From Enterocytospora artemiae (Eukaryota > Microsporidia), in the NCBI GenBank assembly GCA_038659295.1, contig JASNGC010000001.1, positions 496,001 to 560,000 of the forward strand: DNA of 64,000 bases, written 5' to 3'. The notes under the pieces were generated by a model. That model made no database searches, was not told the origin of the DNA, and saw only the letters and a program-made list of their open reading frames with translations. This document shows positions 16,704-24,738 of the stretch, piece by piece. The position numbers were made by a program, and so were the translations under genes. Every line of letters begins with the position of its first letter. The stretch's first letter is position 1.

Positions 16704-18524
16704 ATGTTGTTGTCAATAAAACTAATACACTGTGCGAACTTCTGTTATCAGGGAACAGTGGACAGAGCAGCTGGAAGCCAAGGAAGTACCGAGATTGGGG
16801 GTTTCTATACGAATTATCTTCCGGACTGGAAGTCTAGTTATTCTTCGGAATTCGGAAAATCGACAGATCCATATTTACGTCTATTTGATAATATCTCAAA
16901 CCAATGCAAAGCTGCTGTGAACAGATTACTCAATCTTGAGACTGTGACCAACTCTAATTTGGAATCAAGCTTATTAAAATTGATCCAGACAATTCAAGTT
17001 AGTGACACTAAGCCATTTTATAGTGATCTGACGCTGGAAATGATCACGTATGGCTTAAGGGAAAAAAAGGCAAAGAACATCTCGGCTGGACTGTATGCCA
17101 TCGAGAAGGATAATCTCACATTGGTCATCGATAATCTTGTCAAGAAATCTTCCGAGCAATTAAGAAAAATGTTTGAATCAACTTCTGTTAATCCAATCAA
17201 TAACCCAGGAGTGTCAATGCAATATCTGGTGGCAGACATATTTGAAAAGTATACTCTTTCTACATTTTTTATTGCTAATTCTATATTTCAAAAGCAAAAG
17301 GAGTACATTGATCTGCTTGATATTGACAGTAAGCTTAGTAAAAGTCTACTAAGTTCTATGTATACGAATGCTAATGAGGTCAAGAAAGACTTAATGAGTG
17401 AAATGCAACTTATGGAAAAATCAGTTACAGGGATTTGTATAGACGTAAAGGGGAAGTATATTAGTGAGCAGATCAAAATTATTGATTCTGTAAGTGAGAT
17501 ATGTAAGAATGAGATCAACTCTATTTTATCAAATATTGGAGTATCTATTGATCCAACTGACCCTGTCGATCCAACTGATCCTGTAGACCCACCTGTAGAT
17601 CCAACTGATCCTGTAGACCCACCTGTAGATCCAACTGATCCTGTAGACCCACCTGTAGATCCAACTGATCCTGTAGACCCACCTGTAGATCCAACTGATC
17701 CTGTAGACCCACCTGTAGATCCAACTGATCCTGTAGACCCACCTGTAGATCCAACTGATCCTGTAGACCCACCTGTAGATCCAACTGATCCTGTAGACCC
17801 ACCTGTAGATCCAACTGATCCTGTAGACCCACCTGTCGATCCAACTGATCCTGTAGACCCACCTGTAGATCCAACTGATCCTGTAGACCCACCTGTCGAT
17901 CCAACTGATCCTGTAGACCCACCTGTAGATCCAACTGATCCTGTAGACCCACCTGTAGATCCAACTGATCCTGTAGACCCACCTGTAGATCCAACTGATC
18001 CTGTAGACCCACCTGTAGATCCAACTGATCCTGTAGACCCACCTGTAGATCCAACTGATCCTGTAGACCCACCTGTAGATCCAACTGATCCTGTAGACCC
18101 ACCTGTAGATCCAACTGATCCTGTAGACCCACCTGTAGATCCAACTGATCCTGTAGACCCACCTGTAGAACCAACTGATCCTGTAGACCCACCTGTAGAT
18201 CCAACTGATCCTGTAGACCCACCTGTATATCCAACTGATCCTGTAGACCCACCTGTAGATCCACCTGATCCTGTAGACCCACCTTTAGATCCAACTGATC
18301 CTGTAGACCCACCTGTAGATCCAACTGATCCTGTAGACCCACCTGTAGATCCAACTGATCCTGTAGACCCACCTGTAGATCCAACTGATCCTGTAGACCC
18401 ACCTGTAGATCCAACTGATCCTGTAGACCCACCTGTAGATCCAACTGATCCTGTAGACCCACCTGTAGATCCAACTGATCCTGTAGACCCACCTGTAGAT
18501 CCAGTTAATCCTAAAATTTCATAA
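16704..18524 (+). CDS. Secreted protein B with 31 [10 protein letters not shown] repeats
   Basis: A 606-residue protein: signal peptide ([14 protein letters not shown]...), a helical region to about 282 and then a repetitive tail. Residues 70-150 match protein A ('[11 protein letters not shown]' at 99-109). The tail begins with DPTDPV at 283-288, continues as 31 exact-length units of [10 protein letters not shown] (289-598) and ends DPVNPKIS. Each unit has four Pro and three Asp, so the tail should be an extended, highly acidic rod with no membrane anchor. A repeat-bearing, proline-rich secreted protein beside a paralogue suggests a structural or adhesive surface role; polar tube proteins are also Pro-rich and clustered, but I see no sequence match to them. 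Confidence 0.9.
   Translation: MLLSIKLIHCANFCYQGTVDRAAGSQGSTEIGGFYTNYLPDWKSSYSSEFGKSTDPYLRLFDNISNQCKAAVNRLLNLETVTNSNLESSLLKLIQTIQVSDTKPFYSDLTLEMITYGLREKKAKNISAGLYAIEKDNLTLVIDNLVKKSSEQLRKMFESTSVNPINNPGVSMQYLVADIFEKYTLSTFFIANSIFQKQKEYIDLLDIDSKLSKSLLSSMYTNANEVKKDLMSEMQLMEKSVTGICIDVKGKYISEQIKIIDSVSEICKNEINSILSNIGVSIDPTDPVDPTDPVDPPVDPTDPVDPPVDPTDPVDPPVDPTDPVDPPVDPTDPVDPPVDPTDPVDPPVDPTDPVDPPVDPTDPVDPPVDPTDPVDPPVDPTDPVDPPVDPTDPVDPPVDPTDPVDPPVDPTDPVDPPVDPTDPVDPPVDPTDPVDPPVDPTDPVDPPVDPTDPVDPPVDPTDPVDPPVDPTDPVDPPVDPTDPVDPPVEPTDPVDPPVDPTDPVDPPVYPTDPVDPPVDPPDPVDPPLDPTDPVDPPVDPTDPVDPPVDPTDPVDPPVDPTDPVDPPVDPTDPVDPPVDPTDPVDPPVDPTDPVDPPVDPVNPKIS
17550..18511 (+). repeat. Tandem repeat, 31 units of 30 bp
   Basis: An 18-base part unit (17550-17567) is followed by 31 units of 30 bases from 17568 to 18497 (unit begins GATCCAACTGATCCTGTAGA), then a divergent end. 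The array is nearly homogeneous: I count six base differences. Two are silent GTC for GTA (17835-17837 and 17895-17897). Four change the protein and fall close together: D to E (18168-18170), D to Y (18228-18230), T to P (18264-18266) and V to L (18285-18287). Length is a multiple of three throughout. Confidence 0.98.
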
Positions 18525-18778
18525 GAATCCCGATATTGTGCCGATCAATTATTATTTGAAATATCTGCCCTAGTCTTTCATGTAGAATTTTAGTTAATAA
18601 ATGAAAATACTAAAAAAGTTCTTCCCTAATTTAATCGATATATGTACGCTCTTATAAACTACATATTGTAACACAGGTGATTATTTCATTCTATTCAAAT
18701 ATATTTATTTTATCAAAGCATTCTCCTTAATAGTTATTGATTCCTTGTGATCTTAAATTCTTGTCCATATTCACACAA

Positions 18779-20020
18779 ATGCAACTGAGAGAAATTGTAG
18801 ATACAATAAAGGCTAGGCAGATCCTGACAAGTCGAGGTAGCCCTACAGTGGAGGTTGATTTTACCAAGGATGGCCATATTTTCAGATCGTCTGTTCCAAG
18901 TGGTGCCAGCGTGGGAAATGAAGAGGCCAAGACTCTTTTGGATGGGAAAAAGGAATATAACGGGAAGTCGGTCACCACTGCTGTTGATATAATAAACAGC
19001 ATCAATCACAAGTTGCTGGACGAGCATATCCATAGTCTTGAGGATTTTGATTCAAAGATGAAATCAATGGAGTTTAATCACTCAGATAAAGTGATTTCAA
19101 ATATCACTCTCCCACTAAGCATGTGCTATGTTAGAGCAACATGTAAAAACCAAGATCTCGAGCTATTCGAATTTTTCCAAAAATACTTCGAATCTGACAA
19201 AAGAATGCCAGTTCCCCATTTTAATGTTCTGAATGGTGGAGTGCATTCTGGAAATGGATTCTCGTGTCAGGAGATTATGGTGTGTTTCAACAAGAAAACA
19301 TTTGCAGAGAATCTGGAAATGGCGACTGTGTTTTACATGTCCTTGAAGTCTGTGATTTCAGATAAGTTCGGTTCAATATACACAAATGTAGGGGATGAGG
19401 GAGGATTTGCACCTCCAATTAAATCAATTGATGATGGTATGGAGCTAATACGGAAGGCTGCTGATGGCATACTTCTCAAAAATAATGAATATAGGGTAGC
19501 ATTCGACTTGGCAGCCAACTCGTTTTTTGATGGGCAAAAGTATACTTTTGATGGAGAGAGGCTAACCTCTCTGGAGCTGATGGACATATACTTGGGTGTG
19601 ATTAACAGGTACCCGGAAGTATACTCCTTTGAAGACCCCTTTGCAGAGGAAGATACAGTGGGATGGCAAGAGTTCTATAAGAGTGCAGGAGACAGGGTGA
19701 ACATTGTAGCTGACGACCTCACTGTTACGGATTGGAGTTTGATCAGTCAAAAGTTCAGCCTGGGGATGTTTAATTCTGTGCTGATTAAGCCAAATCAGAT
19801 AGGTTTGATCTCCGAGACAATAAAGGCGATAGCTCTTTGCAAGGAGCTAGGGTTGAAAACCATGGTGAGCCATCGATCTGGTGAAACAGAAGACACATTT
19901 ATAACCGGGCTAGCTCTTGGAGCAGGGTGTGAGTATATAAAATGTGGGGCTCCATGCAGAGGAGAAAGAATTGCCAAGTACAATGAGTTGCTGAGGATTG
20001 AAGAGAGTCTGGGCCAATAG
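18779..20020 (+). CDS. ENO: Enolase
   Basis: A 413-residue enolase, the glycolytic 2-phosphoglycerate dehydratase. Key parts are present: SRGSPTVEVDF at the start, NGGVHSGNGFSCQEIM (catalytic His region), VGDEGGFAPP (acid), YSFEDPFAEEDTVGW and ADDLTVT (metal ligands), IKPNQIG (catalytic Lys), SHRSGETEDTFI and a normal C-terminus. The substrate loop is GASVG instead of GASTG, and the 'GANAILG' region is unusually changed (VISNITLPLSM). The natural ATG is at 18779; the frame is open to 18737 but adds only non-family residues. Confidence 0.97.
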   Translation: MQLREIVDTIKARQILTSRGSPTVEVDFTKDGHIFRSSVPSGASVGNEEAKTLLDGKKEYNGKSVTTAVDIINSINHKLLDEHIHSLEDFDSKMKSMEFNHSDKVISNITLPLSMCYVRATCKNQDLELFEFFQKYFESDKRMPVPHFNVLNGGVHSGNGFSCQEIMVCFNKKTFAENLEMATVFYMSLKSVISDKFGSIYTNVGDEGGFAPPIKSIDDGMELIRKAADGILLKNNEYRVAFDLAANSFFDGQKYTFDGERLTSLELMDIYLGVINRYPEVYSFEDPFAEEDTVGWQEFYKSAGDRVNIVADDLTVTDWSLISQKFSLGMFNSVLIKPNQIGLISETIKAIALCKELGLKTMVSHRSGETEDTFITGLALGAGCEYIKCGAPCRGERIAKYNELLRIEESLGQ

Positions 20021-20275
20021 AGTGGTATGCGTGTGAAATCTACCAATTGGATTTTCTGCAAAAACACAACATATTTTACAAAATAAATTTATTTCAGACG
20101 TTATGTCCAGTTTTTAATTGGCCACAATAAGCATTTATATCCTAGAAGTGGAGCCACAACTCAATTTGTTGTGTGTTCTTAATACCATCAGAAGCTCCTT
20201 TATTGCACAATGCTTGAAACTCGTTGATATTGTTTGTTTCAGTTTATTAATTTGTCCCAACAATAATAAATAAAT

Positions 20276-21700
20276 ATGAAGGATAATTGTGATAAAATCA
20301 TGGAGGTGGTCACAATCTATAGAAAACTTAAGAAAGGAGGTGAAAACAACATGTACAATCTGATAAGCAACCTACAATATTTCTCCAAGAAGGACAAACT
20401 TAATGACTCTTCAGCCCAGTTTAATCCAATACAAAAGAATAGATTACACAGGGATATTCCAACCAACCACTGTACAGGTCCGTCCATATTGCCCAAGTCC
20501 TTTCCTCTATTAGAATATTCGAGCATCTCAGATTCGAAATATCTGTACTACTCTCCAAAAACAGATCTTATCCAATCCAATAAGCTAATTATCCCAAAAA
20601 GCAGCTCCGCCGATTGCAACTGTAAAGATACAAGTTTCTTTTGGATAAACATCTTCGACCCCAAGAATGAAGATCTGAGGGAGCTAACACAGTATTTCGA
20701 AATAAACACAGTGACCCTTCTGGATATTTTAGAAAAAAACACATATGAGAAAATAGAGTTTTTTGAGAATTACACATTTATCTCTCTAAAGCTGTGCGTG
20801 GACAAGAAATCTATAAACGATCTGGACTTTAATATTCTGATCTTCAGTCATTTTATTATCACTACACATGATCAGAACTGGCCAGGAATAAAGGACATCC
20901 TGTCTTTTCTGCACTCCATCTCTCCGTTTGCAAACTTAAACCCCCACTGGGTATTGTACTCCATTCTCATAGAATTCCTGCAGGATATAAAGGGGTTGGA
21001 AGAGGCCATCAAGAGCAACATCCCAGTCTTACAGAAATACAACTACCACGATAATAAGAAGGAGGATACAATTGAAAAGAGTTGCATTGATCTGTACGAG
21101 CTCTTTTTGATGCGTCAGGCCATCACTCCTAAATTACAGATCATTGATCAGCTGATTAATCCACAACATAGGGCAAAGGGCAATGTATTCAAGAGTCATA
21201 GGCAGTCCAGTGTGCCTAACGGAAGAATGGCTAAAAATAAGAACATAGCCCCAGCTGACAGCAGCCAAAATGGTCCGTTTCTGCCATTGTGCCATACAGC
21301 TTCCAATCTCCAATTTGATGTTCCATACTATCCTAATCAGTCAGTATTGATTCTTCCACTAAATTCCTTTCTAACTAATTTATTTTTAGATGCCCGCTCC
21401 GAATTTAAAGGTGTAAATAGACAGTTGAAGGAGTCCAAGAGAATTTTTGAGCGGTCCCAGGACATGCTTATTTCGATGCTCCAAATCGAGCAGTCAAAAC
21501 TAGCCACTACAATGAACTCTGCAATGGACAGACTATCCAAGATTTCATTTTGTTTTCTGCCAATTCAGGCAATTTCCGGAATTTGGGGGATGAATGTTCG
21601 AGTTCCTGGTGGGAATTCCGATTCTTTATGGTATTTCTTCATGCTAGTTTCAATTGGACCGTTAATCTGTTTAGTATACTTTATATTAAGGAGAAGATAG
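20276..21700 (+). CDS. CorA/Alr1-type magnesium transporter
   Basis: A 474-residue CorA-superfamily channel. The cytosolic domain begins with a typical segment (FWINIFDPKNEDLRELTQYF) and continues to a long stalk helix (about 370-425). Two C-terminal membrane helices flank GMN (about 438-440), the selectivity motif of CorA/Mrs2/Alr channels, preceded by SGIW. The lysine-rich short tail (RRR) fits the cytosolic end. A Ser/Asn-rich insert near 300-335 is not conserved. It probably carries magnesium across the plasma membrane or a vacuolar membrane. A second in-frame ATG lies shortly downstream. Confidence 0.92.
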   Translation: MKDNCDKIMEVVTIYRKLKKGGENNMYNLISNLQYFSKKDKLNDSSAQFNPIQKNRLHRDIPTNHCTGPSILPKSFPLLEYSSISDSKYLYYSPKTDLIQSNKLIIPKSSSADCNCKDTSFFWINIFDPKNEDLRELTQYFEINTVTLLDILEKNTYEKIEFFENYTFISLKLCVDKKSINDLDFNILIFSHFIITTHDQNWPGIKDILSFLHSISPFANLNPHWVLYSILIEFLQDIKGLEEAIKSNIPVLQKYNYHDNKKEDTIEKSCIDLYELFLMRQAITPKLQIIDQLINPQHRAKGNVFKSHRQSSVPNGRMAKNKNIAPADSSQNGPFLPLCHTASNLQFDVPYYPNQSVLILPLNSFLTNLFLDARSEFKGVNRQLKESKRIFERSQDMLISMLQIEQSKLATTMNSAMDRLSKISFCFLPIQAISGIWGMNVRVPGGNSDSLWYFFMLVSIGPLICLVYFILRRR

Positions 21701-21982
21701 AGTGGAAGGTATCGTTTATATCCAACATCTGGTAGTTCACAAACGAAGCCGATTGAAGAGTCTCGATGAGGAATTTTTAGGCATTTAGAGATAATGAAGC
21801 TACTAATGTGGAGCAATCCATGCTGTCCATAAAATTTTTACTCATCCGATATTCCCTTTGTCGTTATGCTAATGGAATATCCGGACAGAACTGCATTCCA
21901 CACATATATGTACAATTACTCCAAATAAAAATTTAAAATACAATTTCAAATTATATTATTTTTTAAATTTCACCCATTTTTG

Positions 21983-24325
21983 ATGATTCGCCCACTCAAT
22001 TCGCTTGATATAAATTCCGAAATGGATATTCTGTATCTGTACAGAAATATAATGGAATATATAAAGATGGGGGGCACTGACGATAAAAACACTGGGGAAT
22101 CTGGTGTTGAAAAAAAGAAAGACGGGGAGGTGGTGGGTGAGCACACCGCTGGCGTAACCAATATGGAAAATATTAAGTCTCTTCTTGGTTCTTTGGTAAG
22201 CCATTCTAGAATCGACTTTTCAATAGGCTGTCAATGCTTAAGTTTTCTTGAGCCACTGGTTTTAGAGGCTATTGGAGAAAGCATAGGAGAAATAGATGCA
22301 GAGATAAGCAAAGTATGTAAATGGTGCAACGTGCAAGACACTAGTGACAATCTCAGCCACAAGGACAGTAGGGACAACAATTCTATCGCTAACGACCTTT
22401 TCCTTGATCTGATTCCCTCTCTATGTGTTCCTCTGATCTATATCAATTCCAAGTCCGTAGTTGATTTGATTTCTTTCATTTTCTCCAAAACTCAGCGGGA
22501 TTTTTTCTCTGTTTTATTTGAGGCATTTTCAGGCCACGATGACCTGATGATAGAGTTGAATATATTAAAGGCTAGGCAACTGCTCCAACAGGTTCGCAAA
22601 GATGATAAGATGACGAGAGTAGTTGATGAAGACAGCAATAAAGCCGAAGCAGACTCCATAAACAACGAAAGTACTACACAAAACAATGGAGACAGCTCCA
22701 TAATAGCCTTGAGTCCGTTCGACATGACGAAGATAAAGGAGCAACTGCAGGCCATCGATACTAAATCTAATAGGAGAGATGTCAAACCATGCACCAAGTC
22801 CACTGGAGAAAGCTGTTCAGTAGAATTCGATAAAAAGGACATTCTAATAAAAGACGCACTCGACATTACTAGTAGCTCTGGTAATGGCAAAAATAATACT
22901 ACCTCGGACACAAACACCGATCATTTCTTGGATTCAGCCCTACCTTTACTCCTTTCTACTTCCAATCCAAAATTCTTTATGGAAAATTCCGGAATATTTC
23001 TAAGGCTGAGATTTAACAAGGAGTTGTTCATACGAGTGGCAGAGCTAGTGGAATATATAAGCTACTATCCTAGTGGAGATAGTACCGCAGCAACATCCCT
23101 AAACAACACAGCTTTACCTTACTTCTATTACAAATATTCTACAGATCCATTAACCTGTTTAAATAGCAATCCCTATTCCATAAAACACTTTTTGGAGTTT
23201 ACCAAGGGTGTGTTCAACAACATGACAGCTAATCCGCTGGGGTACGTGAATATTAGCAAGAAGTTAATAAGAATGATGCACTATAACAATCCCACCAATT
23301 GCTATAATATCTCATTGCAATTTATTCTTTACAAATGCTTATCAGTAAGAATTGACAGGATTAAAATAGTAGTTATTCACAGCATCATCCAGAATTTGAA
23401 GGACTATATTCTTTTGATATACGGTAGTGGAGCACATAATGAAGAGGTCAGGGGGAATTCTAAGCAGGCACATGTCCTTTCCAAAGAATTTTCTATAAAT
23501 GATACATTTACTCCAGTATCATTTGCTCACAAGTTTGAAAAGGGAGAATTTGTCCAGCAAGGTAGTGGAACAACAAATGGTGAAATAGAGATGGGTGGAA
23601 TATATGATGGCATTTATAATACCAATCCTATAGCCTTGAATCGCAGTAGGACAGTACCCTCATTTGATGATGGCTTCAATTCTATTCTGGATGGCTATTT
23701 TAATCCATCTAGATATGATCTGATTATCAAGGACTCCATAGAGTATATTTATGAGGCATTTGTGAAACAAGAGATACTGGAACACAAATATGACAGTACT
23801 AGTAGTGACAAGGACATTACCACTGACAATCCCGCTTCAAAGGATGGTATATTGCAAGATACTAAAAAACCAGTATCATCCATGTGTTCCGATTTGAAAA
23901 TCAAGCAAGATAAATACAGGGAAAAGTTTGATCAATTTCTTATTGACTCGTCATTGACATACCCTATGGAGGTATGTAGGGCTGTATTTGATGAACAAAC
24001 AAACTCAGGTGCCATATCAACCAATGGCACTCCGCCCAGTAGCGCGGATCAGAATATGGAACGTGCCATTGATGACGATGAAACTCCAACCGCCGCTAAC
24101 TGTGCTGTGGATGACAAGCATTACCTGTTGGATTTATTGCCCGACAAGTGTCGAAGTACGGTTTTAAACAATTTACTATCAAGTGATAGAAACTGGAGAG
24201 TCGCTGATTTTTTACTTAACCATAGAGATTATGTTCAGAGATTAACAGGTATCTACTTGATTGAAAAGTATAAAAAAAGTAAGATTTTTTATATAAGGAA
24301 GAGGATAGAAGAAATAAATTTATGA
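21983..24325 (+). CDS. Large hypothetical helical protein
   Basis: A 780-residue protein that I do not recognise. It is mostly helical, with Asn/Asp/Ser-rich linkers at about 195-310 and 625-720. There are hydrophobic helices such as FLDLIPSLCVPLIYI but no clear membrane span or catalytic motif. The general form, with long helices and 'NPxxxxxxLxFxxxxxxN' segments, recalls HEAT-like scaffolds such as the core of Ufd2, but there is no U-box and I do not assign it. The ATG at 21983 follows CACCC. Confidence 0.75.
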   Translation: MIRPLNSLDINSEMDILYLYRNIMEYIKMGGTDDKNTGESGVEKKKDGEVVGEHTAGVTNMENIKSLLGSLVSHSRIDFSIGCQCLSFLEPLVLEAIGESIGEIDAEISKVCKWCNVQDTSDNLSHKDSRDNNSIANDLFLDLIPSLCVPLIYINSKSVVDLISFIFSKTQRDFFSVLFEAFSGHDDLMIELNILKARQLLQQVRKDDKMTRVVDEDSNKAEADSINNESTTQNNGDSSIIALSPFDMTKIKEQLQAIDTKSNRRDVKPCTKSTGESCSVEFDKKDILIKDALDITSSSGNGKNNTTSDTNTDHFLDSALPLLLSTSNPKFFMENSGIFLRLRFNKELFIRVAELVEYISYYPSGDSTAATSLNNTALPYFYYKYSTDPLTCLNSNPYSIKHFLEFTKGVFNNMTANPLGYVNISKKLIRMMHYNNPTNCYNISLQFILYKCLSVRIDRIKIVVIHSIIQNLKDYILLIYGSGAHNEEVRGNSKQAHVLSKEFSINDTFTPVSFAHKFEKGEFVQQGSGTTNGEIEMGGIYDGIYNTNPIALNRSRTVPSFDDGFNSILDGYFNPSRYDLIIKDSIEYIYEAFVKQEILEHKYDSTSSDKDITTDNPASKDGILQDTKKPVSSMCSDLKIKQDKYREKFDQFLIDSSLTYPMEVCRAVFDEQTNSGAISTNGTPPSSADQNMERAIDDDETPTAANCAVDDKHYLLDLLPDKCRSTVLNNLLSSDRNWRVADFLLNHRDYVQRLTGIYLIEKYKKSKIFYIRKRIEEINL

Positions 24326-24738
24326 AGTATTTTGATATGTACCCCTCGTTTGCAGGATGGAGCTTCCCATGGAATAGGACTTGTTTCAGACTGAGTTGAT
24401 CTAGGTAAAACTGAGATATATTGCAATGTTTGTCCTCGAAAAACAGGTTGTCATGGAAAACGGACCTTGGAAGGATTCATCATATTTAATTATGCTGTTG
24501 AGTGTGAAGTGCATCTGTAATTAAATCTTGGTGATCAATTATTTGTTTATCAAAGGTAAAGGGTATTAGGTATTACCAAAACATTGAGGTGGGTTAATAT
24601 CCGAGAAGTAGATTTCTTGTTCATCCTCTGTTAAATAAACCCATAAATTGGCTTAGTTGTATAATCCAAATTCCCTTTGTCTAAAACCCTTCGAATATTG
24701 ACGGTTCAATGAGATTTTCTGATTGATAGGACGTAATC
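24326..24738. other. Intergenic region, 413 bases
   Basis: The spacer between two convergent genes. I found no open frame of note, tRNA or repeat. Confidence 0.4.

Noticed and set aside
17545..18492. Minus-strand open frame of 315 residues ([10 protein letters not shown] repeats)
   Set aside because: A shadow of the 30-bp array: a stop-free repeat on one strand also gives a stop-free frame on the other. No start motif and no sense of a protein; the plus-strand gene has signal peptide and paralogue.
17568..18497. CRISPR array
   Set aside because: Repeats are contiguous with no spacers, in a eukaryotic coding sequence. It is a tandem repeat inside a gene.
15260..18524. The secreted pair as PTP1/PTP2 polar tube genes
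   Set aside because: Adjacent secreted Pro-rich genes are suggestive, but I see neither the Cys-rich layout of PTP1 nor the lysine-rich PTP2. Kept as unknown.
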